From Geodermatophilus poikilotrophus (lineage in GTDB: Bacteria; Actinomycetota; Actinomycetes; Mycobacteriales; Geodermatophilaceae), in NCBI RefSeq assembly GCF_900111455.1, contig NZ_FOIE01000001.1, forward strand, positions 186,001 to 250,000: a DNA stretch of 64,000 nucleotides, read 5' to 3'. Numbering within the stretch: position 1 is the first letter of the stretch; each line of letters opens with the position of its first letter. The position numbers and the translations under genes are program-made. The notes below the pieces were generated by a model that was not told the DNA's origin, searched no databases, and saw nothing but the letters and a program-made list of their open reading frames with translations. Below, one piece after another: positions 32,481-40,897 of the stretch.

Positions 32481-33253
32481 CCGCGTACCGGCTGGCCGCC
32501 TCGGCCGAGATGCTCTTCCTCGACCTGCCGTTCGCCGAGCGCGTCCGGCGGATCGCCGACGCCGGCCTCGAGGTCGAGATCTGGGACTGGACGACCAAGG
32601 ACGTCGACGAGCTGGTGGCGACCGGCGCGACCTTCTCCTCGATGACCGGCTACGTCACCGGCACCCTGGCGGACCCCGCCGGCGCCGAGGAGCTGCTGCG
32701 CACCGCCGAGCAGTCCCTCGCCGTCGCCGAGCGGCTGGACTGCCCGCGGCTGAACGTCCACGGGACCGGGCTGGACGGCCGGGGGCTGCCGGTGGTGCCC
32801 ACCGAGGTCGTGACCCCGGCGATGTGGCTGACCGCCGCGCGCACGCTGGAGCGTCTGGCCGCACTGGGGGAGCGGGCCGGGCGGGTCTTCACCCTGGAGA
32901 ACCTCAACACCGCCGTCGACCACCCGGGCACGCCGTTCGCCCGTGCCGCCGACACGATCGCGCTGGTGGAGGCGGTCGGCAGCGCGCACCTGCGGCTCAA
33001 CCTCGACCTCTACCACGCGCAGATCGGTGAGGGGAACCTCGTCCAGCTGGTGGAGCGGGCGCTGCCGCTGGTGGGGGAGATCCAGGTCGCCGACGTCCCG
33101 GGCCGGTGCGAGCCGGGCACGGGGGAGATCTCCCACCCGGCGATCGCGGCCGCCCTCGACCGGCTCGGTTATCCCGGCGTCGTCGCGCTGGAGGGCTGGG
33201 CCTCCGGCGACCCGGCGCAGGCCCTCGAGAGCTTCCGCACCGCCTACTCCTGA
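32477..33253 (+). CDS. Hydroxypyruvate isomerase-like TIM barrel
   Basis: The 258-residue protein has the hydroxypyruvate isomerase (Hyi/OtnI) pattern: FLDLPFAERVRRIADAGLEVEIWDW, LNVHGTG, VFTLENLNTAVDHPG (metal Glu), LRLNLDLYHAQIGEGNLVQL (metal Asp/His), VQVADVPGRCEPGTGEISHP (here IQVADVPGR) and VALEGWASGD. It could isomerise hydroxypyruvate or an inosose-derived keto acid. It is translationally coupled to the preceding dehydrogenase and shares the same LacI control. Confidence 0.88.
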   Translation: MTAYRLAASAEMLFLDLPFAERVRRIADAGLEVEIWDWTTKDVDELVATGATFSSMTGYVTGTLADPAGAEELLRTAEQSLAVAERLDCPRLNVHGTGLDGRGLPVVPTEVVTPAMWLTAARTLERLAALGERAGRVFTLENLNTAVDHPGTPFARAADTIALVEAVGSAHLRLNLDLYHAQIGEGNLVQLVERALPLVGEIQVADVPGRCEPGTGEISHPAIAAALDRLGYPGVVALEGWASGDPAQALESFRTAYS

Positions 33254-33447
33254 CCGCCCCCTGGGCACCGCACCGCGCGACGACCACGCCGCGGGGACCG
33301 CCGTCGCGGTGGTCGGCCACGACCTGATCGAGAGGAGGAGCGGACCCCCGTCCGCGCGGGCGAGGCACGGGGCCCGACTGCGTGTGCACCGGTCGTCGGT
33401 CCCCGGCGACCGGCCCTCGGCGTGCCCGCGAGATCCCCGCCACCTCT

Positions 33448-33477
33448 TCACTACGTCCTGATGTCCTGACATAGTGA
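33448..33477. promoter_or_regulatory. Extended GntR-type operator before the tautomerase gene
   Basis: Arms TCACTACGTC and GACATAGTGA (one mismatch) surround CTGATGTCCT, with a second inner palindrome ATGTC-CT-GACAT (33461-33472). The outer arm matches TCACTATGTC before the ABC importer. It ends 48 bases before the start codon. Confidence 0.65.
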
Positions 33478-33525
33478 GGTGACCGATGCCACGTCGGTGC
33501 CGCGTCGCCACTGGAGGGGTCCGCC

Positions 33526-33918
33526 ATGCCGCTCGTCCGCATCGACGTCACCGAGGGACGGCGCACCCCCGAGGAGCTGCGCCGCCTGGCGGACGCCGTC
33601 CAGGAGGTCGTGCTCGACGTCTTCGCCGCGCCGCCGCGGGACCGGTACCAGGTGATCACCGAGCACCGTCCCGGTCAGATCATCTGCGAGGACACGGGGC
33701 TGGGCATCGAGCGCACCGACGACCTCGTGGTCCTGCAGGTCTTCCAGCAGGGGCGCTCGGAGGAGCAGAAGCGGGCCCTCTACGCCGGCCTGGCGCAGCG
33801 GCTCGAGGAGGCCGCCGACCTGTCGCCCAGCGACCTCGTCGTCTCCGTCGCCTCGAACACCCGTGAGGACTGGTCCTTCGGCCTGGGGCGCGCCCAGTTC
33901 CTCGAGGGCGACCTCTGA
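33526..33918 (+). CDS. Tautomerase-superfamily protein, malonate semialdehyde decarboxylase-like
   Basis: The 130-residue protein begins Met-Pro, exposing the catalytic N-terminal proline of the superfamily. DRYQVITEHRPG, EDTGLGIER, GRSEEQKRALY and DWSFGLGRAQFL follow the order and spacing I remember for malonate semialdehyde decarboxylase (MSAD). Counting Pro as 1, D38 and R76 match MSAD Asp37 and Arg75, but the position of its Arg73 looks like Gln. The reaction may therefore be decarboxylation or a related hydration or tautomerisation. Malonate semialdehyde is an intermediate of the inositol pathway encoded nearby, and a shared operator precedes the gene. Confidence 0.8.
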   Translation: MPLVRIDVTEGRRTPEELRRLADAVQEVVLDVFAAPPRDRYQVITEHRPGQIICEDTGLGIERTDDLVVLQVFQQGRSEEQKRALYAGLAQRLEEAADLSPSDLVVSVASNTREDWSFGLGRAQFLEGDL

Positions 33919-33979
33919 GGGAGGACCCCGTCCTCCGCACCGCTCGCAGGCTCGCGGCGAGCCCCTGGACGGGGCCGCC
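33916..33979. repeat. Stop-codon-spanning hairpin repeat, copy 1
   Basis: The element begins with the tautomerase TGA and reads TGAGGGAGGACCCCGTCC, an inner GCTCGC...GCGAGC stem, then GGACGGGGCCGCC. Outer arms CCCCGTCC and GGACGGGG pair perfectly. Further copies lie at 51622 and 61237. It sits between convergent genes and probably terminates both. Confidence 0.8.
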
Positions 33980-34033
33980 CTTCCCTGTCACCGCCGTTCC
34001 GTCCCCGGAGGAGCACTGTCCGCACGGCCGACG

Positions 34034-35317
34034 TCAGGCGTCCTCCCCGGGCGGGCGCCCGGAGAGGGGCCCGCTGCCGTGTCCGGTCGGCGCCTGGCGG
34101 GCGATGCGCAACCGCTGTCCCGCCGTCAGGGCGGCCCGCCGGGCCCGGGAGGAGCCGGGGGCAGGTCGCTGCGCCGGCGCACCGTCGACCGCGCCGAACT
34201 CGTCCAGCACCCGGTCGATGGTCGCCAGCAGGGTCGAGTTGACCTCCCAGAGGCCGGAGTGGCTGCGCGGGTCGCCGATCAGCAGGTCCTGCATCAGCGC
34301 CCGGCCACTGCGGAGCGCACCGAGCGCCCCGGCCAGCCGGTTCCGCTCGACGCCCTCGGCGTCCCGGGCCCCGGCGACGATCACCCGGCCGAACTCGCGG
34401 ACCACGGTGCCCATGCGTTCGAGGAGGCTCGCGACGGTGCGCCGGACGATGTCGGCGTACGCGGCGTCCTCCCGGACACCGGTCTGCTCCCGGGTGGCGT
34501 CGTCGATGGCCCGGAACAGGGTGCGCAGCGACACCGAGGCGTGCTCCAGGGCGTCCAGGCCCGCCCGCGTCCCCCCGCCGACCGGCGGGACCCGCAGCGC
34601 CCGGACGTTGAGCCGGCGGCTCTCCTCGGCGTGGGCCAGCGCGCGGTCGACCCGCGGCGCGTGCCGGTTGAGCCGACGAGCGTCCTCCAGCCAGCGCGTC
34701 GACTGCTCGGGGGTCACGCGACCGGCGCGCAGGGCCGATGCCGCGTCGTGCAGGAGGCAGGCGATCTCGTCGGCGAACCGCTCCAGCGCCTGCGTCGCGT
34801 ACCGGGTCTGCACCGCCGGCGGGAAGACCACGTTGACCAGCACGCCGACGGCCGCCCCGATGAGCGTCTCGACGACGCGGCCGGCGCCGACGTCCTCCGC
34901 GCCCGACGCGCCCAGCACGAGCATGGCGCTGATCGGCACCTCCACCAGGTGCGGACCCAGCCGGAGCAGCTGACCGGCCAGGATCGACGCGGCGACCAGC
35001 GCTCCGAGGCTCCACCAGGTGAGCCCGACGACGCTGGCGAACAGCACCGCCAGGGCCACCCCGGACACGACGCTCAGCACCCGCTGGACGCCGTTGAGGA
35101 GGGTGCTGCTGAGGGTCGCCTGGACCACGAGCAGGGCGGTGAGCGCGGCGATCAGGGGCGGCGGGGTGTGCAGCCCCACGACCTGTGCGACCAGGAACGC
35201 GGCGACGGTCGCCCCCGTCATGCGGGCTGCGCGGAAGGCGGCCGAGCGGCCCCGTCCCCGCACCAGGAGGGCCAACGCGGCGGCGTGGCCCCTGACCCAC
35301 CGTCGCCATGCGGTCAC
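34034..35317 (-). CDS. FUSC-family (aromatic acid exporter-like) membrane protein
   Basis: The 427-residue protein has an N-terminal membrane domain of about six spans (AARMTGATVAAFLVAQVVGL, LIAALTALLVVQATL, VLSVVSGVALAVLFASVVGL, ISAMLVLGASG, IGAAVGVLVNVVFPP), followed by a long helical cytoplasmic domain of about 230 residues. This is the half-size FUSC/YccS-ArAE architecture, thought to export aromatic or other organic acids by proton exchange. GTG start at 35317. The ligand is unknown. It lies downstream of the iolC pseudogene on the same strand. Confidence 0.8.
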   Translation of the reverse strand: MTAWRRWVRGHAAALALLVRGRGRSAAFRAARMTGATVAAFLVAQVVGLHTPPPLIAALTALLVVQATLSSTLLNGVQRVLSVVSGVALAVLFASVVGLTWWSLGALVAASILAGQLLRLGPHLVEVPISAMLVLGASGAEDVGAGRVVETLIGAAVGVLVNVVFPPAVQTRYATQALERFADEIACLLHDAASALRAGRVTPEQSTRWLEDARRLNRHAPRVDRALAHAEESRRLNVRALRVPPVGGGTRAGLDALEHASVSLRTLFRAIDDATREQTGVREDAAYADIVRRTVASLLERMGTVVREFGRVIVAGARDAEGVERNRLAGALGALRSGRALMQDLLIGDPRSHSGLWEVNSTLLATIDRVLDEFGAVDGAPAQRPAPGSSRARRAALTAGQRLRIARQAPTGHGSGPLSGRPPGEDA

Positions 35318-35394
35318 CGCGTCATCCTCGCCCGTCTGCGGGGTCCCGGCCGCCCGGCTCGCCGCGGGAAGAGCGCACCGCACGGGCCCCGGGG

Positions 35395-35804
35395 GACTGC
35401 ACCGTGACCGCGCCTCGTAGACCGCCTCCACGTCCAGGCTTCCCGACGGACCTGGAGCTCCGGTGCCCCGGGCCGGCGGTGGGAGCACAGCGGGAAGTCG
35501 TCGAGCGGGAAGACCTCGCAGGACGTCACCGGTGTCGGATGCTCGGGATCGACGACGACGTAGCGGTCGTCGAGGCCCAGCTCGCCGAGGGTCCGCCGCA
35601 CGAACCGGCCGAACCATCGTCACCGACTCCGCTGATCAGGGCCGCTGGATGCCCCAGCCGGGCCGCGGCGACCGCCACGTCGGCCGCGCTGCCGCCGAGG
35701 GACTCCCCGAACGTCTCGACGTCCTCCAGCCCCGCGCCGATCTGGCGGGGACGAGTGTCGACCCCACAGCGCGTCAGCGCCAGGACGCCTACGGCCTCCA
35801 CCAT
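35395..35804 (-). pseudogene. Truncated, frameshifted second copy of iolC (5-dehydro-2-deoxygluconokinase)
   Basis: The N-terminal third of a PfkB-type kinase matches the intact iolC at 49.3-50.2 kb: GLEDVETFGESLGGSAADVA aligns with GLEDVETFGKFLGGSAANVA, then LGHPAALISGVGDD with LGHATALVTGVGDD. After GDD one base is missing (around 35614), and the homology continues in another frame as FGRFVRRTLGELGLDDRYVV, then HPTPVTSCEVFPLDDFPL. A second shift near 35440 precedes LDVEAVYEA. The catalytic C-terminal two thirds are gone. It lies directly downstream of the sugar porter gene, as the last gene of that unit. Confidence 0.85.
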
Positions 35805-35887
35805 GGTCTTCTCCGCGCCTCGGTCCCGCGCTGGTGGAAGGGGACCCGACCCCCGCTGTCGATCCGCGCCCGGGGCCTCAGGCAGCC

Positions 35888-35921
35888 CGCGCCACCCCGG
35901 GTACCGACCTGGGGTGGCGCG
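35888..35921 (-). terminator. Hairpin terminator after the sugar porter
   Basis: Arms CGCGCCACCCC and GGGGTGGCGCG (11 bases, perfect) with a 12-base loop begin 20 bases downstream of the porter stop codon at 35942. It separates the porter from the iolC remnant. Confidence 0.7.
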
Positions 35922-35941
35922 AGCGGTAGCGGTCCGAACGC

Positions 35942-37417
35942 TCACCCGCCGCGGACACCGGCCGGGGCCTCGTGCACGAAGTGCCCTGCGTCGTGCGTCC
36001 GGAAGTTGTCCTCGAGTTCCTCCAGGGAGCGGCCGCGGGTCTCGGGGGCGAACTTGGTCACGAAGACGATCGAACCGGTGTTGATGAGCGCGAACAGACC
36101 GAAGGTCAGCGTCGCTCCGAGCGTGGCCACCAACGGCGGGAAGGCGAAGGAGATCGCCGCATTGACGGTCCACAGCACGAAGACCGCGATACCCATGGCG
36201 AAGCCCCGGATGGTCATCGGGAAGATCTCCGAGAGCAGCAACCAGACCAACGTGCCGATGAACGTCTGCACGAAGAAGACGACCAGGAGCATCGCGGCCA
36301 GGATGAGGTAGCTGCGGAAACTGGACTCGGGGAGCAGGAACGAGAAAGCGAGGACCGCGTGCCCGGCCGCTACCCCGATGAAGCCGGTGATGATGAGCGG
36401 CCTGCGGTTGATGAAGCCGAGCAGGATGATCCCGATGACCGTTCCGATGATCGCGATGACGCCGACGGTGACGGTCAGGATCAGGCTGGCGCTCGCCCCG
36501 AGGCCGGTGGACTCCAGGATCGTCGGGGCGTAGTAGTTCACGGTGTTGATGCCGGTCGCCTGCTGCACGGTGGCGAGGCCGCAGCCGATCCAGAGGATCC
36601 GGCGCATCCACGGGTAGGCGCGCAGGTCACGCATCGCCGCGCCCTTGTCCTCGCCGACGTCGCGACGGGCGTGCTCGGCGACGATGTTGTACTCCTCGGC
36701 GGCCTCTGCCGGGGGCCGGCTCAGGTTCAGGACCCGCCGGGTGTCGTCGAGCCGGTTCCGGACCGCGTACCAGCGTGGCGAGTCGGGCAGGAAGAACAGG
36801 CCGATGAACAGGGCGACCGCGGGGATGGTGGCGATGCCGAGCATCCATCGCCAGACGTTCGGGTCGTCGATGATCGCGTCGAGGATGGCGTTGGTCGCGA
36901 AGGCGAGGAACTGCCCGGTCACGATCATGAGCTCGTTGATCGTGACCATGCGGCCCCGCGCGTCCACGGGCGCCATCTCGGCGAGGTAGAGCGGGACGAC
37001 CGCTGCCGCGGCTCCCACGCCGAAGCCGAGGAGGATCCGGCCGGCCACCATGATCGGGACGTTCGGGGCGACGGCCGTGATCGCGGCTCCGACGAGGAAG
37101 AGGACGGCGCAGACGAAGAGTGCACCGCGCCGGCCCAGTGCATCGGCCAGTTTGCCCCCCAGGAGCGCACCGAAGGCCGCCCCGGGGAAGAGCAGCGAGC
37201 TGACCACGACCGCCTCGCTGAGCGGCGTGAGGTTCAGGTCCTCGCCCATGTAGAGCAGGGCACCTGAGATGACCCCGGTGTCGTAGCCGAACAGAAGACC
37301 GCCGAGCGTGGATATCACGGTCAGCTTGACGAGGAACCGGTTGTTCGCTTTCGACCGCCCGGCTCCACCCGTTGCCTTCACGGAATGGCCGCCTCCATGA
37401 CCGTGACTCGCCACCAT
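35942..37417 (-). CDS. MFS sugar porter (IolT/XylE-like, probable inositol or sugar:H+ symporter)
   Basis: The 491-residue protein has 12 predicted spans and the sugar-porter signatures GYDTGVISGALLYM (TM1), GKLADALGRRGAL, GRILLGFGVGAAAAVVPLYLAEMAP as separate TM4-TM5 motifs, PDSPRW at the central loop, QQATGINTVNYYAP (TM7, sugar-binding Gln/Asn), FINRRPL, and PETRGRSLEELE. This is the family of IolT1/IolT2 inositol importers of actinobacteria. The ATG at 37417 (MVASHGHG) is chosen because GAAGGAAGG lies 6 bases before it; an ATG at 37447 lacks such a site. It follows DeoR and LacI genes and precedes the iolC remnant, so inositol is the favoured solute. Confidence 0.88.
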   Translation of the reverse strand: MVASHGHGGGHSVKATGGAGRSKANNRFLVKLTVISTLGGLLFGYDTGVISGALLYMGEDLNLTPLSEAVVVSSLLFPGAAFGALLGGKLADALGRRGALFVCAVLFLVGAAITAVAPNVPIMVAGRILLGFGVGAAAAVVPLYLAEMAPVDARGRMVTINELMIVTGQFLAFATNAILDAIIDDPNVWRWMLGIATIPAVALFIGLFFLPDSPRWYAVRNRLDDTRRVLNLSRPPAEAAEEYNIVAEHARRDVGEDKGAAMRDLRAYPWMRRILWIGCGLATVQQATGINTVNYYAPTILESTGLGASASLILTVTVGVIAIIGTVIGIILLGFINRRPLIITGFIGVAAGHAVLAFSFLLPESSFRSYLILAAMLLVVFFVQTFIGTLVWLLLSEIFPMTIRGFAMGIAVFVLWTVNAAISFAFPPLVATLGATLTFGLFALINTGSIVFVTKFAPETRGRSLEELEDNFRTHDAGHFVHEAPAGVRGG

Positions 37418-37657
37418 CGCGCCTTCCTTCGACATCTGGCCGCTCATTGGGCCCTGGGCCTCGAGGGCGAACGGAGCGGACGTCGTGACGCCGGCCCCTC
37501 ACCCAGGTGGTGTCGAGGACGCTAAGCGCGGGTGGTGAGCGTCACAACGGGCGCTTGCGTTCGACATTGCACATTTGGTGTTCGGTGCAGAACACGGGAG
37601 CAAGCGGTCGGCACGAGGATCGGGACCTCGCTGAACAGGAGTCGCACGCAGGAAGGC

Positions 37658-38440
37658 TCACCCGTCCACGACGTGCGGGACCACACCCACCCGACGCAGG
37701 GCGCTGCTCAGTTCCCCCGGTGGTGGCCGATCGGCGACCACCGTCGTCAGTCGGTCGAGCGGCGCGATCCGCGCGGGCGCCGAGGTGCGGAACGCCCCCC
37801 GGGTCACCACCAGGACCACTTCGTCGGCGATGTCCATGAGCTGCCGCTGGACGCTTGCCTCAGCGGGAGACGCGGCGTACAGGCCACGGGCGTCGATCCC
37901 GCACGGGGTGAGGAAGAACGTCCGGACCCGCAGCTGGGCGGTGGCAGCTTCCGTCGTGGGGCCGACGAACGCGTGTCGGCCGGCCAGGAGTTCGCCGCCC
38001 AGAGCGACCACCCGCTCGAGCCTCCCGGTGGAGAGGCACTGCAACACGGGCAGGGAGTGGCTGATGACACACCCGCTGAAGGTCTCCGGAAGCGCGCGGG
38101 CCACCGCGTGCCCCGTGGGCCCGGCGTCGATGGCGATGGTGTCGGTCTCACCGACGAGGCCGACGGCGTGTGCGGCCACTCGCTCCCGGGCCGGCGCCTG
38201 GTCGTCCTCGGGAAAGGCGGAGATCCGCAGGGCGCCGGGGGTGAGGCTGGCTCCGCCGTGGACGAGGCGGACGTCGCCGTTGTCCTCGAGCGCGTGCAGG
38301 TCCCTGCGGATGGTCATCTGGGAGACGCCGAGCTTGCGGGCGAGATCGACGACGGAGAGGAAGCCGGCCGACTGGAGGTTCGAGACGATCCACGCCCGAC
38401 GCTCGGCCGCCGCCTCGTAGCGCAGGCTCGGAGCAGTCAC
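37658..38440 (-). CDS. DeoR/GlpR-family transcriptional regulator
   Basis: The 260-residue protein has the N-terminal winged helix (AERRAWIVSNLQSAGFLSVVDLARKLGVSQMTIRRDLHALEDNGDVRLVHGG region, residues about 12-64) with the DeoR signature, and a DeoRC sensor domain (DTIAIDAGPTGHAVARAL; VVALGGELLAGRHAFVGP) that binds phosphorylated sugars. IolR of Bacillus belongs to this family. Its ATG overlaps the end of the LacI gene (ATGA), so both regulators are made together, just upstream of the sugar porter they may control. Confidence 0.88.
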   Translation of the reverse strand: MTAPSLRYEAAAERRAWIVSNLQSAGFLSVVDLARKLGVSQMTIRRDLHALEDNGDVRLVHGGASLTPGALRISAFPEDDQAPARERVAAHAVGLVGETDTIAIDAGPTGHAVARALPETFSGCVISHSLPVLQCLSTGRLERVVALGGELLAGRHAFVGPTTEAATAQLRVRTFFLTPCGIDARGLYAASPAEASVQRQLMDIADEVVLVVTRGAFRTSAPARIAPLDRLTTVVADRPPPGELSSALRRVGVVPHVVDG

Positions 38441-39444
38441 GGGGCCGGGTCCTGCCCGGTGTCCGGGGCCACGCGGGCCGGCCCGGTACTGGACCGGACG
38501 ACGAGCTCGGCCGAGAGCTCCCGCGGACTGGCCAGGCCCGCGTCGCGGCCCCGCACGAGGTCCAGCAACAGCTCGACGGCAGCGGTCCCTGCCATGGCGG
38601 CCGGGATCCGCACGGTGGTCAACCGGGGCGTCACCATCTCGGCGAGCTCGGTGTCGTCGAAGCCGACGACGCTGATGTCCGAGGGCACACCGATCCCGCG
38701 GTCGGAGAGCCGGTTGACCACGCCCACCGCGATCTCGTCGTTGTACGCGACGACAGCCGTCACCGACGCTGCGAGGACCAGGTCGGCAGCGCGCACACCG
38801 GCCTGGAACCGCGCCGCGAAGGGACCGAGTTCCGACGCCTCCATGCCCAACCGGCTGCAGGCGTCACGGAATCCGCGCAGCCGGACGTCGTTGGCGTAGC
38901 CGTCGGGGCCGGCCAGGTAGACGACGGTGCGGTGTCCGAGTGCGTGCAGGTGCTCGACGGCGTGACCGGTCGCCTCGTAGAGGTTCGTGAGCACGGCCGG
39001 GATGCCGTCGAGGAGGCGGTTGAGCATGACGATCGGCGTCATGTCGGCGAGTGCCAGCAGGGCGTCGTCCGGCATCCGCGGCGACACGAGCAGCAGCCCG
39101 TCCACCTGCTGCGCCAGGGCTCGTGCCGACGCCTCCTCGTCGTGCACGACCTCGTCGGACCCGGCGACGAAGAGGGCGTAGCCCTCCCGGCGCGCCTGCC
39201 GGTCGACCGCCTTGGTGACGACGGCGGAGAAGGAGTTCGAGACGTCCGGGACGACGATGCCCAGGTTGCAGGTCCGCCCCCGCGCGAGCGCACTGGCTGC
39301 CGGGTGGGGGGCGTAGTGGAGCTCCTCGGCCGCCGTCATGACGCGGCGCCGAGTCTCGTCAGCGACCGCTCGAGGCTGGGTGAACACCCGGGACACCGTC
39401 GCCGTCGACACACCGGCCCGGGCCGCGACCTTGCGGATGGACAT
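38437..39444 (-). CDS. LacI-family transcriptional regulator
   Basis: The 335-residue protein has the headpiece IRKVAARAGVSTATVSRVFT with hinge ASALARGRTCNLGIVVPDVS, and a PurR/LacI-type effector domain (LLLVSPRMPDDALLALADM, HLHALGHRTVVYLAGP, SVVGFDDTELAEMVTPRLTT). Ribosome site AGGAGG precedes the ATG. A CTGCAAGCGTTTACAG palindrome lies 28 bases upstream, so it likely represses its own promoter and thereby the DeoR gene and perhaps the porter. Confidence 0.88.
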   Translation of the reverse strand: MSIRKVAARAGVSTATVSRVFTQPRAVADETRRRVMTAAEELHYAPHPAASALARGRTCNLGIVVPDVSNSFSAVVTKAVDRQARREGYALFVAGSDEVVHDEEASARALAQQVDGLLLVSPRMPDDALLALADMTPIVMLNRLLDGIPAVLTNLYEATGHAVEHLHALGHRTVVYLAGPDGYANDVRLRGFRDACSRLGMEASELGPFAARFQAGVRAADLVLAASVTAVVAYNDEIAVGVVNRLSDRGIGVPSDISVVGFDDTELAEMVTPRLTTVRIPAAMAGTAAVELLLDLVRGRDAGLASPRELSAELVVRSSTGPARVAPDTGQDPAP

Positions 39445-39471
39445 GGCGCCTCCTTGTGCGTGTAACACAGT

Positions 39472-39487
39472 CTGCAAGCGTTTACAG
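39472..39487. promoter_or_regulatory. LacI operator candidate before the LacI-DeoR pair
   Basis: CTGCAAGCGTTTACAG is a CG-centred imperfect palindrome (TGnAAnCGnTTnCA core), typical of LacI-family sites. A related GCAAGCG sequence (minus-strand reading of 37552-37558, within AACGGGCGCTTGCGTT) lies before the porter. Confidence 0.6.
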
Positions 39488-39670
39488 TCACAGTCAAGTG
39501 GTGGCGCGGCCCATCGTGGCGAGCCGGGGCGCAGCTGGAGGGCGGCCGCCTGAGGCTCCGGCGTCCACACGCGGCGCCTCACCCGACACACCCTGCGCAG
39601 GAGAAGGAAGACGGGCACCGCACCGATCAGTGGCTTCGACGATCCGGTGTGCAGCCGCCGCGTCGATCGG

Positions 39671-39925
39671 ATGGAGCGGGCTCACCAGCTCTGTCCGATC
39701 CTCGGACAGTCTCGGGAGTTCGAGGTCCTGTGGGCCACGCTCGCCAGCGGGAACCACGACTGGCTGGGGGTCCGGCGGAACGGCGAACCCCTCGTGGGAC
39801 GTCTGTGGCCGTCCGACGTCGTCCCCGACGATGCCTCGGCGGAGGGTCGGCCGAGGAGCGATCGGTCGTCAGGTGCTCTCCGCGACCGCTCTCCCTGCCT
39901 CGGTCACGGGCTTCGCGCGCTGTAG
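39671..39925 (+). pseudogene. Fragment of an unknown gene, copy 1 of an inverted pair
   Basis: An 84-codon frame from ATG encodes CPILGQSREFEVLWATLASG, then NHDWLGVRRNGEPLVGRLWP. The central 40 residues closely match a minus-strand copy at 40.35-40.64 kb, while the C-terminus degenerates into Arg/Ser-rich sequence. It may be a short gene or a decayed one. I do not recognise the family. Confidence 0.4.
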
Positions 39926-40344
39926 GGGCATCGGGCGACCGGGCGGATGCCCCGACCGGTGTCCGGCCCTCCATGCCGGCGGCCGGTGGTAGCGGGCTCG
40001 ACCAGCTGCCCTGTACCCGCGCCGGTCCGTGCGGCGCCGAGCAGCAGGCGTCGGCACGTCGTCAGTAGGAACGGGCCCTCGACCCCGGCCAGGTGTCCTG
40101 ACCCACCTCGTTCCGTGCTCGCCATCGGTGCCTTGACGGGCTGACGACGAGCGAGCAGGACCCCCGTGCGGTCGTAACGGCGTGGTGGTGGCACTGGGGC
40201 TGTGCCGTCGACCAGCGCCCAGTGCCCAGTGCTGTTCCGTTCGGTCACACGCGCCGGGGGAGGGGACGGACAACGAGGCGCTCCTCCACCGACCGGCGGG
40301 TCAGCACCAGCCGTACCTCCCACACCCCCGAGAGCGCCGCGGAG
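39926..40344. other. Gene-poor gap between two inverted gene fragments
   Basis: No convincing gene is present. Open frames occur on both strands, but their composition (Arg, Gly, Pro, Ser) and lack of ribosome sites suggest artefacts or decayed sequence. The surroundings look like an old integration or deletion site. Confidence 0.4.
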
Positions 40345-40640
40345 TGACCGGATCGCCGGCCACCATCCGATCGAGCGCCTCCCGGGCAGCCTCGGGGCTC
40401 CGGCAGGCCTCCCATCGCGGGGTGCTGCAGCGGGCTGAGGAAGTCGACGCGGTGGACATCCTCGTGTGGTCCGCTGGGGCGGCCGGCTCCGCCGGCATGA
40501 CGGTGGACGAGCGCGGTCGTCCGAGGACGTGCTCCCCGTTCCCGCCGGACAGCCGGCCAGTCGTGGTTCCCGGTCGCGAGCTCGGCCCAGAGCGCCTCGG
40601 GCTCCCTGCACTGCCCGAGGATCGGGTGGTGCGCCTGGCT
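40345..40640 (-). pseudogene. Frameshifted gene, copy 2 of an inverted pair
   Basis: The minus strand encodes HHPILGQCREPEALWAELAT, then GNHDWPAVRR; one extra G then shifts the frame. In the shifted frame it continues GEHVLGRPRSSTVMPAEP and later CRSPEAAREALDRMVAGDP before a stop. The first 30 residues match the plus-strand fragment at 39.67 kb (nucleotides about 80 percent identical over some 90 bases by eye). Function unknown. Confidence 0.55.
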
Positions 40641-40845
40641 CCTCGCTCGTGGGCAGGGCTCGAGCCGTGGGCTGTCAGACCAGTACGGCCTCTCGGCACT
40701 CCGTTCGAGCCACTGGGTGTCGACTCGGATGACGGGCGACCGAGGCGCGCGGTGCGTCCAGATGGGAGGACGTGCCCCGGTCGTCGGAACGAGGAAGACC
40801 CCTGCGCTCGCGACAGCAACCAACTGGCTCCCCCAGGGCAGGGCA

Positions 40846-40882
40846 GCCGGCGCCGGCGGAGACGGGTCTCGCCGGCGCCGGC
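40846..40882 (-). terminator. Terminator of the inositol operon
   Basis: GCCGGCGCCGGCG pairs with CGCCGGCGCCGGC, and an inner AGA pairs with TCT after a one-base bulge, closing a 4-base loop. It begins 16 bases past the mmsA stop codon and is one of the strongest hairpins in the window. Confidence 0.75.
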
Positions 40883-40897
40883 CGGTCCCGGTGGCCG

